DNA of 64,000 nt from Bradyrhizobium sp. JYMT SZCCT0428 (GTDB lineage: Bacteria; Pseudomonadota; Alphaproteobacteria; Rhizobiales; Xanthobacteraceae): contig NZ_JAFCLS010000011.1 in NCBI RefSeq assembly GCF_018131075.1, positions 92,501 to 156,500 of the forward strand, read 5' to 3'. Positions 48,452-58,900 of this stretch are shown here, one piece after another. A program made the position numbers and the translations under genes. Under the pieces are notes generated by a model. That model was not told the DNA's origin and searched no databases. It worked only from the letters and a program-made list of their open reading frames with translations. Position 1 is the first letter of the stretch; every line of letters starts with the position of its first letter.

Positions 48452-51008
48452 TGCGTTACTCCCCAAAATCCCAAGCCCCGCTCAGTGGCCTCAGTGAAGC
48501 GGAAGCTCGGGCAAGATTGAAAGTCGAGGGAAGCAACGAGCTTCCCCAGCCCAATCGGCGCACGCCGCTCCGCATAGCGATCGAAGTGCTGCGCGAACCG
48601 ATGCTGTTGCTTCTTATCGTCGGGGGCGCAGTCTATCTGGCGCTCGGCGACCTGAAGGAAGCGATCATCCTAGTCGCCTTCGCTACCATGTCGGTCGTGA
48701 TCACGGTAGTACAGGAGGCGCGCACCGAGCGCGTCCTGGATGCACTGCGCGATCTGACCAGTCCCCGCGCCTTGGTCATTCGCGACGGCGAACGCAAACG
48801 CATTGCCGGCCGGGACGTCGTGCGCGGCGACCTCCTCGTGCTTTCGGAAGGCGACCGAATACCTGCCGACGGCGTCCTGCTGCAATGTCATGATCTGCAG
48901 GCCGACGAGTCCATGCTGACAGGTGAATCCGTGCCTGTGCGAAAAATTGCGCGAAGCGGTCACACCGTATCCGAGCCGCACCGGCCGGGCGGCGACGACC
49001 TGCCCGAGATATTTTCCGGCGCGCTCATTGTGCGAGGCGCGGGATTGGCTGTAGTGACCGCCACCGGCGTGCTGAGCGAAATCGGCAGAATCGGCCAATC
49101 GCTGGTCGCCCTGGAAACCGAGCCGCCTCGTTTGCAGGCTCAAACCCGTCGCCTGGTACGGCTGTTTGCCGTTGTCGGCGGCGCGGTCAGCATACTTGCG
49201 GTGCTGCTCTACGGAATCATGCGCGGGGGATGGCTGGATGCCGTGCTGGCCGGGATTGCGCTCGGCATGTCAATGTTGCCAGAAGAGCTTCCCGTGGTGC
49301 TGACCGTCTTTATGGCGATGGGGGCTTGGCGGATATCACAGGCTCGGGTGCTGACGCGGCGCGCCGCGGCGATCGAAACCCTCGGCTCCGCAACCGTGCT
49401 GTGCACCGACAAGACGGGTACTCTGACCGAGAACCGGATGACAATCGTCGAGCTGCGGCTCGGCGACGGAGAAATCCATCGTCCACTTGACGCCACGAGA
49501 ATGCCTGAACAATTTCACGCCCTGAGCGAATTCGGTCTGCTCGCCAGCGCGCCCGAACCGTTTGATCCGATGGAGCGCGCATTCCATAGTCTTGGCCGCG
49601 CCCAATTGCCCGACGCCGGACATTCCCATCCTGACTGGAAGCTTGTCCACGCCTACGGTCTTCGGCCCGATCTGCTCGCCGTAACCCACATCTGGCAGCC
49701 GAACGGCGCCGAGCAGGAATTCATCGTCGCCGCCAAGGGCGCCCCGAAGCGATCGCAGGCCTTTGCCGGCTTGGCGAGGCCGACCGCACCGCGCTGAAGC
49801 AATCGGTCGATGCGATGGCATCCGCCGGCCTGCGCGTCCTGGGTGTCGCACGGACCAGATACGCCGGACCGAAATGGCCGGCCTTGCCATGTGAATTTAC
49901 ATTCGAGTTCCTTGGACTGACCGGCCTTGCGGATCCGCTGCGGCCAAGCGTCATCGAGGCCATGCGTGAATGCCGCTCGGCCGGCATCAGGGCAGTGATG
50001 ATCACGGGCGATTATCCGGCAACGGCCAATGCGATCGCCCGCCAGGCTGGCTTCAAGCCCGGCGAAGTCATCACCGGCGAGGAGCTTGCGAAACTGGATG
50101 ACGCGGAAGTGGCCCGCCGGACAAAAACGACCAGCGTGTTCGCGCGGATCATGCCGGAACAGAAGCTGCGGATCGTCAACGCGCACAAGGGCAATGGCGA
50201 GATCGTGGCGATGACCGGCGACGGCGTCAACGACGCGCCGTCGCTCAGGGCGGCGCATATCGGCATTGCCATGGGCGGCCGCGGCACCGACGTGGCGCGG
50301 GAAGCGTCGGCAATCGTGCTGCTCGATGACGATTTTGGCTCGATCGTCAAGGCGATCCGGCTCGGGCGCCGCATCTACGATAATTTACGCAAAGCCATGA
50401 GCTTCATCTTTGCCGTTCACGTGCCGATTGCGGGCCTGGCGCTGCTGCCGCTGCTGTTCGGTCTACCGATTCTTTTCGGGCCCATCCATATCGCGTTTCT
50501 CGAGATGGTGATCGATCCCGTCTGTTCTCTCGTATTCGAGGCCGAGACCGAGGAGGACGACATCATGGAGCGCCCGCCCCGCGCTGCCGACACCCCGCTG
50601 TTTTCGGGCGCGCTGATCGCCTGGAGCCTGCTGCAGGGTGTGTTGGCATTCGCACTGGTTGCCGCCATCTTCGTCGTGGCGCTCAGGTCAGGCATGCCCG
50701 AACAGGAAGTGCGGGCATTGACCTTCTTCTCGCTGGTCGTGACGATCGTCGGCCTTATTCTGGTTAATCGCTCGTTTAGCGCCTCGCTGCTCACGGCGCT
50801 GCGACGACCGAACCCGACCTTGGTGGCTGTACTCGCGGCCGTTACCGCAATCCTGTCTCTGACCCTGCTTTGGCCGTCCGCGAGCAAGCTTTTTGCCTTT
50901 GGACCCCTGCACACTGACGACCTCGCTTTGACGCTTGGTGCGGGGATCATCGTGCTGGTCTGCCTTGAAATGCTCAAGCCGTTACTGCGTTCGCGGTTGC
51001 AGTCCTAG
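48451..51008 (+). pseudogene. P-type cation ATPase (P2-like), one frameshift
   Basis: The first part (448 codons from GTG 48451) has a cation-ATPase N-terminus (GLSEAEARARLKVEGSNELP), the actuator TGES (SMLTGESVPVRK), the transport motif PEELPVVLTV and DKTGTLTENR. Near 49746 one G appears missing in CCGGAAG, after which the protein continues in the next frame (49815 onward) with TGDGVNDAPS and the last helices to TAG 51008. Restored, it would have about 850 residues. The PEELP motif is close to calcium-type and some MgtA-type pumps; the ion is not certain. Pseudogene or assembly error. Confidence 0.85.
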
Positions 51009-51037
51009 CTGGCAAATCCACACCTGCATTCTGCTCC

Positions 51038-51051
51038 TTGCGATGGATCAA
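51038..51051 (+). promoter_or_regulatory. Near-perfect Fnr/FixK box upstream of the universal stress gene
   Basis: TTGCGATGGATCAA has one mismatch in the left half-site. Its centre is 58 bases before ATG 51103, in the same arrangement as the perfect boxes in this window. Confidence 0.5.
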
Positions 51052-51102
51052 AAGCCGCCGCCCCCGCCGCGCTAGATTGCCATCAGGACAAAGGAGAGAC
51101 AC

Positions 51103-51942
51103 ATGGCCTTCAAAGACATTCTGCTGACACTGACAAGCTATCCCGAGCCAACCCCGAACTCTGTGGTCGAAACTGCGGTTTCAATTGCCGCCGTACTTGG
51201 CGCTCACCTTGCCGCAGTCTCCTGCGAGGTTCACGTTCAGGTACCCGGCAACATCCTGTCGGGCTCAATCCCAAGTATTTCCGGTATTATTGCGGGCGAA
51301 GCCGAAAAGAGCCGACAGAGCGCGGGAGGCCTGCTCGCTGCATTTGACGCAGCGGCAGAAAAGGCCGGCGTTCCACACGAGACGATCGTCGAAAAATGCC
51401 TGACCTTTGATGTTCCGGAGTTGCTGGTTGACTACGCCCGGCTTCACGATCTCACGATCGTGCCGGTGCCGGAATCTTATGACCAATGGTATGCGGAGTC
51501 CGTGATCTTCGGATCGGGCCGGCCGACCCTAGTATTGCCAGAGACTCCCAGCGCGCGCCCATTCGAACTGGGCACCGTTGTCGTGGCCTGGGATTTCAGC
51601 CGCGCGGCGGCCCGGGCGGTTTCCGATGCGCTTCCGCTGCTTGAGCGCGCCAAGAAGGTGCGCGTCCTCACCGTCGGCAACGAAAAGGTTTTCGACACCA
51701 AGCATTCCGCCGAAGAACTGGCAAAGAACCTGGCCCGCCATCGTATCGACGTGGTGCTGGACAAGGTCGATGCGGACGGCAGACAGATCGACGAGGTTCT
51801 CGAAGCCTACGTGCTTTCGCACAAGGCCGACGTCCTCGTGATGGGCGCCTACGGTCACGCGCGATGGCGCGAATTCATCCTGGGTGGCGCAACCAAGAGC
51901 CTGCTGTCCAAGCCGCCGCTCCCGATCCTGCTCTCGCATTGA
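51103..51942 (+). CDS. Universal stress protein, two-domain
   Basis: The 279-residue product has two UspA-like halves. The second ends in the nucleotide-binding motif [20 protein letters not shown], close to G-2X-G-9X-G(S/T). The first half is more divergent. AAAGGAGAG lies eight bases before ATG. It is followed by the phosphorylase gene after 28 bases and probably forms an operon with it. Homologues are induced by oxygen limitation or stationary phase in several bacteria. Confidence 0.9.
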   Translation: MAFKDILLTLTSYPEPTPNSVVETAVSIAAVLGAHLAAVSCEVHVQVPGNILSGSIPSISGIIAGEAEKSRQSAGGLLAAFDAAAEKAGVPHETIVEKCLTFDVPELLVDYARLHDLTIVPVPESYDQWYAESVIFGSGRPTLVLPETPSARPFELGTVVVAWDFSRAAARAVSDALPLLERAKKVRVLTVGNEKVFDTKHSAEELAKNLARHRIDVVLDKVDADGRQIDEVLEAYVLSHKADVLVMGAYGHARWREFILGGATKSLLSKPPLPILLSH

Positions 51943-51970
51943 CGGAGTGCTGGTGCGCCTTGGAGATCGA

Positions 51971-53524
51971 ATGGCCGACGATACGAAAAGGAATGGATCC
52001 GGTCCGCTCTTGAAGGCTCGCCGAATGAGCCTCGATACCGGACGGGAGAATGTGGTCGTGATCTCACGCCACTCCAGCGCCTTGCGACCGGATGTTTTCC
52101 GTGGATTCAGCCGGGTCGAATTGCGGGTTGGCACGAGAATTCTGCTCGCGACGCTGCTGATCACGGACGACGACGCGTTGGTCGGGCCCGATGAAATCGG
52201 CCTTTCCGAACCGGCGTTCCGGCGCTTTGCCCAACCTGTTGACAGCTTGATTACCGTGCGTCCCGCAGCCTCACCTGCAAGCTTCGATGCCGTCCGTGCC
52301 AAGATCCAGGGCCGGACCCTGAAACCGACCGAGATCGAGGCGATCATCGGCGACATCGCGCATTATCGCTACTCCGACATGGAGATCGCGGCATTTCTGA
52401 TCGGCTCGGCCAGCTTCATGACCAGCGGCGAGCTTATTGCTTTGGTGCACGCGATGGCGCGGGCCGGCACGCAGCTGAAATGGCCTGACACCATCGTCGT
52501 CGACAAGCACTGCATCGGCGGCATTCCGGGCAACCGCACCTCCATGATCGTAGTTCCGATCGTGGCGGCGCACGGGTTGACCATCCCCAAGACATCCTCG
52601 CGCGCGATTACTTCGCCCGCTGGCACCGCCGACACCATGGAAGTGTTGACCCGGGTCGATGTCGGCGTCGAAGAGATGAAGGAAATCGTCGCCGCTTGTC
52701 GCGGCTGTCTGGTCTGGGGCGGCCACGTCAACCTGTCCCCGGCGGATGATATTCTGATCTCCGTCGAACGCCCGCTCAGCCTCGACACCAGCGAGCAGAT
52801 GGTCGCTTCGATCATGTCGAAAAAGCTCGCAGCTGGCTCCACCCACCTGCTGGTCGACCTGCCGGTCGGTCCGACCGCGAAACTGGCCAACGCCAACCAA
52901 GCAATGCGCCTGCGCAAGCTCTTCGAATTCGTCGGCGACCATTTCGGCATTGCCGTCGAAGTGATCACAACCGATGGCCGTCAGCCGATCGGCAACGGCA
53001 TCGGTCCGGTTTTGGAGGCCGAAGACATCATGGCCGTTCTGACCAACGACGCGTCGGCCCCCGCTGATTTGCGCGAAAAATCGCTGCGGCTTGCGGCGCA
53101 TCTGCTGGAGTATGACCCGCAGTTGCGAGGCGGCAGCGGCTATGCTCGCGCCCGCGAATTGCTCGACAGCGGCGCGGCACTGAAGAAAATGCAGGAGATC
53201 ATCGACGCACAGGGACCCTCCGCCTGCCGCAACGACGTCGGCAAGCTGACCGTCGATGTCGCCGCCGCCAATGACGGCACGATTTCCGAGATCAACTGTC
53301 TCCAGTTGAACCGCCTCGCGCGCACCGCAGGGGCGCCGATCGACAAGGGCGCCGGCATCCGGCTGTTCTGCAAGATCGGCGACCGCGTCGAGAAGGGCCA
53401 GCCGCTCTATCGAATCCATGCTTATGACCAGTCGGAACTCGACCTCGCCGCGGCTGGCGCAAAAGCGAATAGCGGTTACACCGTCGGCACCCGGCAACCA
53501 GCAACCGACGAGGCAGCACCGTGA
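51971..53524 (+). CDS. Thymidine phosphorylase family, AMP-phosphorylase-like subtype
   Basis: The 517-residue length and N-terminal extra domain (residues 1-90, [20 protein letters not shown]) match the archaeal-type AMP phosphorylases rather than the 440-residue E. coli DeoA. Catalytic motifs are [20 protein letters not shown] and [23 protein letters not shown] phosphorylase converts NMP and phosphate to base and ribose-1,5-bisphosphate; thymidine phosphorylase would use deoxynucleosides. The start at 51971 has GGAGA six bases before it. It overlaps the PRPP synthetase gene (GTGA). Confidence 0.85.
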   Translation: MADDTKRNGSGPLLKARRMSLDTGRENVVVISRHSSALRPDVFRGFSRVELRVGTRILLATLLITDDDALVGPDEIGLSEPAFRRFAQPVDSLITVRPAASPASFDAVRAKIQGRTLKPTEIEAIIGDIAHYRYSDMEIAAFLIGSASFMTSGELIALVHAMARAGTQLKWPDTIVVDKHCIGGIPGNRTSMIVVPIVAAHGLTIPKTSSRAITSPAGTADTMEVLTRVDVGVEEMKEIVAACRGCLVWGGHVNLSPADDILISVERPLSLDTSEQMVASIMSKKLAAGSTHLLVDLPVGPTAKLANANQAMRLRKLFEFVGDHFGIAVEVITTDGRQPIGNGIGPVLEAEDIMAVLTNDASAPADLREKSLRLAAHLLEYDPQLRGGSGYARARELLDSGAALKKMQEIIDAQGPSACRNDVGKLTVDVAAANDGTISEINCLQLNRLARTAGAPIDKGAGIRLFCKIGDRVEKGQPLYRIHAYDQSELDLAAAGAKANSGYTVGTRQPATDEAAP

Positions 53525-54402
53525 ACGCGGCCATCATTCAGAGCCTGCCGTCGTCGTCGCGCGAAGCCACCCGGCTCGCGGCGCGGCTCGGCATTCCCTT
53601 TCACGAGATTGCGATCCATGGGTTTCCCGACGGGGAACTTCGGGTGACGGCGACACCGGCGTCGCCTGTGACCATCATCTATGCGTCGCTCGACCGGCCG
53701 AACGAGAAACTGATCGCGCTAACCCTGGCCGCAGAAGCGTTGCGGCGCGGGGGTGCGAAACGCCTCATCCTGCTGGCGCCCTATCTCTGCTACATGCGCC
53801 AGGACACAGCTTTCCACGAAGGCCAAGCGATCAGCCAAAAGGTCATCGGCGCGCTGCTCGCTGGATGCTTCGACCGGGTGGTCACCGTCGATGCGCATCT
53901 GCACCGCACGCCCGACATCGCAGCGGTTTTTCCGGGGATCGCATCCGACAATCTGTCGGCAATGCCGGCAATAGCGGTCGCGCTGCGCAAAACCGGCCTT
54001 GATCCCGCAACCGTCGTGGTGGGACCGGATGCTGAATCGGAGCCTTGGGTCAGCGATCTCGCCAGCCGGCTTCGGCTTTGTCACGTCGTTGCGCAAAAAG
54101 TCCGCCGCGGTGACCGCTCCGTCGAGATCAGGGTCCCGGACCGGACATCCATTGCCGGGCGTCCTACTTTAATCGTCGACGATATCGTCTCCTCGGGCGG
54201 CACCCTGATCGCCTGCGCCAGGGCGCTGACGTCGGCCGGCGCGACAATGATCGATGCGGTCGTCACGCACGCACTGTTCCCGGAGCAACTCTGCCGCGAC
54301 GTGATCCAGTCCGGCATTCGCTCGATCCGTTCGACCCACAGTGTGCCACACTCCACCAACGCCATCGTGCTCGACAATCTATTCATCGACGCTTCAAGAT
54401 GA
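53521..54402 (+). CDS. Ribose-phosphate pyrophosphokinase (PRPP synthetase) paralogue
   Basis: The 293-residue product has the PRPP synthetase fold: FPDGELRVT at the start, the catalytic-loop region [20 protein letters not shown], and the PRPP-binding [18 protein letters not shown]. It is shorter than housekeeping Prs (about 310-317) and diverged, so it is probably a second enzyme with altered regulation. The GTG start overlaps the phosphorylase stop. The neighbourhood suggests recycling of pentose phosphate from nucleotides. Confidence 0.88.
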   Translation: MNAAIIQSLPSSSREATRLAARLGIPFHEIAIHGFPDGELRVTATPASPVTIIYASLDRPNEKLIALTLAAEALRRGGAKRLILLAPYLCYMRQDTAFHEGQAISQKVIGALLAGCFDRVVTVDAHLHRTPDIAAVFPGIASDNLSAMPAIAVALRKTGLDPATVVVGPDAESEPWVSDLASRLRLCHVVAQKVRRGDRSVEIRVPDRTSIAGRPTLIVDDIVSSGGTLIACARALTSAGATMIDAVVTHALFPEQLCRDVIQSGIRSIRSTHSVPHSTNAIVLDNLFIDASR

Positions 54403-54435
54403 AATAACGTTCACAACCCTTCTGGAGGCACCCCG

Positions 54436-56028
54436 ATGAGCATCACGGTCCGGTTCTTCGGCGCGGCCCGTACGGTGACGGGCTCCTGCTATCTGTTCGA
54501 GACCCGCTCCGGGCGCTTCCTGGTCGATTGCGGCCTGTTTCAGGGACCCAAAACCCTGAAGGAGCTGAACTATCGGCCGTTTCCCTTTCGCCCCGCCGAC
54601 ATCGACGCCGTCCTCCTGACCCATGCCCATATCGACCACAGCGGCCTATTGCCAAAGCTGGTGCGCAACGGCTTTCCCGGCCGCATCCTGGCGACGCGCG
54701 GCACCATCGATCTCTGTTCCTACATGCTGCCGGATGCCGGCAGCATCCAGGAGTCCGAGGTCGCCGCCTTGAACCGGCGCAACACGGCGCGCGGACGGGC
54801 CGAGGTCAGCCCGATCTATACGCAGGCCGATGCGATCGCCACGCTGCAGTCGTTCACGCCCGTCGACTACGAAAAGTGGGTCGATGTGATTTCCGGCGTT
54901 CGCGCCCGCTACTGGAACGCCGGACATCTGCTCGGCTCCGCCTCGATCGAGATCGAATTCGCCGATCAGAACCCTTCGCGTAGACCGCTGCGCCTACTTT
55001 GTTCCGGTGACGTCGGCCCCGACGCCAAGTTGCTGCAACCTGATCCCGAGGCCCCGGCGGGCTTCGACTATGTCATCTCGGAATCGACCTATGGCGACCG
55101 GGAGCGTGCACCGATCACGGCTGACGCGCGCCGCGCGCGTTTGGCAACGGAGGTCCGCGACGCGGCGACCCGCAAGGGCGCGCTGCTGATTCCGGCCTTC
55201 GCGGTGGAGCGCACCCAGGAACTGATCGTCGATCTGGTCGACCTGATGGAGCGTGGTGAGATACCGTCCGCCCCGATCTTCCTCGATTCTCCGCTCGCGA
55301 TCCGCGCCACCGAAGTCTTTCGCAAACACGCTTCAAGCCTCGACCCCGCGGTGGACGTGGAAAGGCTTTTGAACTCGCCGCAACTTCGATTTACCGAAAC
55401 GGTCGATGAGAGCAAGGCGATCGCCAAGCTGACCGGGTTTCATATCGTCATCGCCGCCAGCGGGATGTGCGATGCCGGGCGCATCCGCCACCATCTGAAG
55501 AACTGGCTGTGGAATGCACGGGCCACCGTACTGCTGGTCGGATTTCAGGCTCAGGGAACGCTCGGCCGGTTTCTCGCCGACGGCGCCAAGACCGTTCGGA
55601 TCCAGGGCAATGAGATCAAGGTTGCGGCGCGGATTCGAAATATTGACGACTATTCCGGACATGCCGACGGATCAGAACTGACGCGCTGGATCGCCGAACG
55701 CCGACCTGTTCAACACGGCGTGTTCCTGGTTCATGGCGAGGAGCCGGCCATCACCGGCCTAGCGGAACGTATCTCCGAACGGATCATCCCGGCGGCTCGG
55801 GTCTCCCAGGCGCTTCTGGACGACGTCTACGAATTGTCCAGCGCAGCGCCAACGCTGCTCGATAGCTCCCATCGCCGCCGGCTGGCGCCCGAGGCCGTGG
55901 TCAGGCTCGACTGGCACAATGACATGTCGAAACTCATTCTCGACATCAGCGATCGCATCGAAGCCGCCGCAGACGATCGCGCGCGCGGAGTCATCGTTCG
56001 AAGACTACGACGTGCACTGGATGAATGA
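54436..56028 (+). CDS. Beta-CASP metallo-beta-lactamase RNA-processing nuclease
   Basis: The 530-residue hydrolase has the metallo-beta-lactamase motif HAHIDHSG near residue 62, a beta-CASP insert, and the C-terminal RMMBL region (RIRNIDDYSGHADGSELTRW). It belongs with COG1236/Ysh1-type exonucleases acting on RNA. TCTGGAGGC before ATG 54436 is a good ribosome binding site. It is the last gene of the run from the stress protein. A C-terminal extension of about 70 residues beyond the RMMBL segment is present. Confidence 0.9.
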   Translation: MSITVRFFGAARTVTGSCYLFETRSGRFLVDCGLFQGPKTLKELNYRPFPFRPADIDAVLLTHAHIDHSGLLPKLVRNGFPGRILATRGTIDLCSYMLPDAGSIQESEVAALNRRNTARGRAEVSPIYTQADAIATLQSFTPVDYEKWVDVISGVRARYWNAGHLLGSASIEIEFADQNPSRRPLRLLCSGDVGPDAKLLQPDPEAPAGFDYVISESTYGDRERAPITADARRARLATEVRDAATRKGALLIPAFAVERTQELIVDLVDLMERGEIPSAPIFLDSPLAIRATEVFRKHASSLDPAVDVERLLNSPQLRFTETVDESKAIAKLTGFHIVIAASGMCDAGRIRHHLKNWLWNARATVLLVGFQAQGTLGRFLADGAKTVRIQGNEIKVAARIRNIDDYSGHADGSELTRWIAERRPVQHGVFLVHGEEPAITGLAERISERIIPAARVSQALLDDVYELSSAAPTLLDSSHRRRLAPEAVVRLDWHNDMSKLILDISDRIEAAADDRARGVIVRRLRRALDE

Positions 56029-56171
56029 GCGCACCCCGTCTCGCGATCTTTCAGCCAAAAGTCGCAGATATCGCGTTTGGTCGGATCCGATTTACTTCGA
56101 AACCGGGCGCACATCGTCAGCATAACGCGCAGACTTTCAGTCAGCAGGTCGCCGGAGATGACGACGAGGCC

Positions 56172-57788
56172 TTACGCTGGCCGATTGCTTTGTGGCCCGC
56201 TCCATCTACTGTCGCCCAATGATCCGCCCGCATCGTGTAAACAGGTGAGACCCCGCTGCAGCGTGTCAGCGGGTGTTCCCGAAGCATCGACCATATGCCA
56301 GTTCACCGTACCGATCGCCATCGCCTCTTGCTGCTTGGCAACGTCCGGCGTTGCATCCGACGCATCGTGCTCGCGCCGCCCGATCCGCGAAAGCCGGGTC
56401 GTCAAATCGGCCTTCAGGAACAGGCCGACAAAGCGGGCGCGGTGCCGGCACGCCAAATCCGGAAGTCCGGCCCGCTGCGTTTCCTTGAGATAGGCCGCGT
56501 CGAGAATGACCGAACAGCCCTGGGCAAGAATCCGTAATGCGGTTCTCGAAAGTAGATCATAGACACGCCGGGAGGTCTCGAACTGATAGGCAGCTTCAGG
56601 CAGATGCGTCGTTTCGCTCACGCCGAACAGATGCTTGCGCATGACATCCGAGCGGAGAATGACCGCGCCGGGCGGAGGCTCGATCATGTCCGCAAGCCCG
56701 CATGCGAGAACCGACTTCCCTGTCCCCGACAGGCCGCCGATCGCGGTCAGCAGTGGCGGCTTGGGGTCGGCGAGGCGCTGGGCCAAATCGAAATATCGTG
56801 TGGCCTCCTGCCACGCGGCTTCGCCATCCACCATCTGCTCGCTCTTGGTAAACAGCACATGTGCGCGGATCGCCGCACGCATCGAGAGAAACAGGGGCAG
56901 GACGGCGAGGCCATCGAGATTGTTTTCCGACGCGCCGGCGAGATAGCGATTGAACATCGCGTTCGAGGCTGCCTTATTGTCAAAATGTATCAAGTCCATC
57001 AGCGTGAACGCGAGATCGTAGAGGACGTCCGTCGTCGCAATGGCCGGATCGAATTCAATGGCATCGAACAGCCGAGGCGCTCCGTCAATCAACGCAATAT
57101 TGGCCAGATGAAGGTCGCCATGGCAGCGCCGAACGAACCCTTGCCCGGCACGCCGCTCAAGCAAGGTCTGAAGCGTCGCGACATGATCGTGGCTTCGAGC
57201 ATCGAGCTGATCAATCGCGGAACCATCAAGCCCATGCACGGTACGGAATTTTGCGGTGTTGCGGTCGATGATGCCGGGAATGGAGGCGAGCCAGGTTTCG
57301 CCATCGGCGCGCGGCGCCTTGTCATGCGATTGCAGGATGGTATCTGCGACAGCAACTGCTAGGGACGGTTCGACCTGTTGCCTCGCGGCGATGCGATCCA
57401 GCGCCTGCTCCTCGTCGAAGCGCGCCATTTCGACCGCCCATTCGACCGGAACACCACTTCCTCCTATTTCAAGACCACCGTCGTCGGCGCGCGTGATCGA
57501 CACGACCCGCCGGTAAAGCTCCGGAGCATTGCCGGCGTTGACCTTCAGTTCCTCTTCGCAGGCACGCTGGCGCTTCTCGAGCGTCGAATAGTCGAGAAAC
57601 GGCAGCCTCACGGCCCGTTTGATCTTCAAGGCGCGATCCCTACCGAGAAACACCACCGAGGCATGGGTATCGATACGCTTGCCACCCTTTACTGGGCCGA
57701 AGCTGGAGTTCTCGAGAAAATCCAGCACACGACCTTGGAGCTGGCTCTCGGAGTCCGTCGCGATATCGCTGGGTCGTATCAGAGTCAC
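56172..57788 (-). CDS. Aminoglycoside-phosphotransferase-like / P-loop kinase two-domain protein
   Basis: The 538-residue product has an APH-like kinase half with the catalytic loop CHGDLHLANIALIDGAPRLF and DAIEFD. An AAA/zeta-toxin-like P-loop half follows, with Walker A GGLSGTGKS near residue 345 and an LRSDVMRKHLFG strand. Bifunctional proteins of this kind are common in proteobacteria and lack a proven substrate; antibiotic resistance should not be inferred. The start overlaps the alcohol dehydrogenase stop by four bases, so it is co-translated. Confidence 0.85.
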   Translation of the reverse strand: MTLIRPSDIATDSESQLQGRVLDFLENSSFGPVKGGKRIDTHASVVFLGRDRALKIKRAVRLPFLDYSTLEKRQRACEEELKVNAGNAPELYRRVVSITRADDGGLEIGGSGVPVEWAVEMARFDEEQALDRIAARQQVEPSLAVAVADTILQSHDKAPRADGETWLASIPGIIDRNTAKFRTVHGLDGSAIDQLDARSHDHVATLQTLLERRAGQGFVRRCHGDLHLANIALIDGAPRLFDAIEFDPAIATTDVLYDLAFTLMDLIHFDNKAASNAMFNRYLAGASENNLDGLAVLPLFLSMRAAIRAHVLFTKSEQMVDGEAAWQEATRYFDLAQRLADPKPPLLTAIGGLSGTGKSVLACGLADMIEPPPGAVILRSDVMRKHLFGVSETTHLPEAAYQFETSRRVYDLLSRTALRILAQGCSVILDAAYLKETQRAGLPDLACRHRARFVGLFLKADLTTRLSRIGRREHDASDATPDVAKQQEAMAIGTVNWHMVDASGTPADTLQRGLTCLHDAGGSLGDSRWSGPQSNRPA

Positions 57789-58768
57789 GGCTGTAGCACG
57801 GCAGCGCCAGTGATTTGTCCCGAGCGCAACTTCGACAGAACCTCATTGGCTTCCCGCAATGGAAATGCCGTCGTATGGGTCTTGATGCCCGCCTGGGCAG
57901 CGACCTTGAAGAACTCGATCCCGTCATTGCGCGTGAGATTGGCGACGGAGAGCAACTGCCGCTCTTCCCAGAGTATGCTGTAGGGAAACGAAGGAATATC
58001 CGACATGTGAATGCCGGCGCAGACCACCCGCCCGCCTTTGCCCACCGCGCGGAGTGCCAGTGGGACCAGCGCGCCTACCGGCGCATAGATGATGGCAGCA
58101 TCGAGTGGCATCGGCGGCCTCTGCTCCGATTCCCCGACCCAGTCCACGCCGAGAGATTTCGCCAGCCCTTGCGCCTCGACATCGCCCGCACGCGTGAACG
58201 CGTAGACGGAACGTCCCTGCCAGCGGGCCACCTGCGCAATGATATGGCCGGCGGCGCCGAAGCCATAGATGCCGAGATGCCTTCCTTCGCCCGCGATCAC
58301 CAGGGAGCGCCAACCGATCAGACCCGCGCACAGCAAAGGTGCAATGGCAACGTCGTTGCCGACCTCGCCGAGTGGAAAGCAATAACGCGCGTCTGCAACG
58401 AGATGCGTGGCAAAGCCTCCGTCACGGGTGTAGCCGGTGAAACCCGGACGATCGCACAGATTTTCTCGACCCTCCCGGCAATAGCTGCATTCCTGGCATG
58501 TGTAGCCGAGCCAGGGAACACCGACGCGCGCTCCGATTTCAAGCGCAGTTACGCCGTCGCCAAGTGCCTCCACCCGGCCGACCACCTCGTGGCCGGGGAT
58601 GATGGGATAGGCAATATCCGGCAATTCTCGATCCACCACATGCAGATCCGTGCGGCACACGCCGCAAGCGCTAATCTTGACGCACACAGCGCCCGGCCCG
58701 GGAACCGGACCGTCCCTCTCTTGAAACTGGAGCGGCGCGCCGGGCGCCGTCAAAACCATCGCTCGCAT
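57785..58768 (-). CDS. Zinc-dependent alcohol dehydrogenase family protein
   Basis: The 327-residue MDR enzyme has catalytic zinc ligands in ACGVCRTDLH and GHEVVGRV, and a structural-zinc cluster CQECSYCREGRENLC. The NAD(P) motif GIYGFGAAGH follows near residue 170. The start is taken as ATG 58768 (MRAMVLTAPGAPL); the frame continues upstream across the Fnr/FixK box, where translation is unlikely. It is divergent from hsp20 and both could use the same box. The likely role is aldehyde reduction during fermentation (inference). Confidence 0.88.
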   Translation of the reverse strand: MRAMVLTAPGAPLQFQERDGPVPGPGAVCVKISACGVCRTDLHVVDRELPDIAYPIIPGHEVVGRVEALGDGVTALEIGARVGVPWLGYTCQECSYCREGRENLCDRPGFTGYTRDGGFATHLVADARYCFPLGEVGNDVAIAPLLCAGLIGWRSLVIAGEGRHLGIYGFGAAGHIIAQVARWQGRSVYAFTRAGDVEAQGLAKSLGVDWVGESEQRPPMPLDAAIIYAPVGALVPLALRAVGKGGRVVCAGIHMSDIPSFPYSILWEERQLLSVANLTRNDGIEFFKVAAQAGIKTHTTAFPLREANEVLSKLRSGQITGAAVLQP

Positions 58769-58825
58769 CTCGTGGCCATCCTCGCATTGGCGTGTGTACC
58801 GTATCCAACGTTGCATGGTCGAAGT

Positions 58826-58839
58826 TTGATCCTCGTCAA
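58826..58839. promoter_or_regulatory. Fnr/FixK box between alcohol dehydrogenase and hsp20
   Basis: TTGATCCTCGTCAA is perfect. Towards hsp20 it predicts a start near 58874, 27 bases before ATG 58901. Towards the dehydrogenase it predicts a start near 58791, 23 bases before ATG 58768. Its spacing fits both genes. Confidence 0.8.
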
Positions 58840-58900
58840 AGGGTTCGTAGCCGCCCTCGCTAACATGGTCGTGCCAGTTTGGCTTAACCAGGAGGTCCAT

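Noticed and set aside
56172..57788. Aminoglycoside resistance gene
   Set aside because: The APH-like half is fused to a P-loop domain, a widespread two-domain family without known resistance activity, in an operon with alcohol dehydrogenase.
57815..58900. Long upstream extension of the hsp20 frame
   Set aside because: It is antisense to the alcohol dehydrogenase and crosses the Fnr/FixK box. The true ATG at 58901 has AGGAGG.
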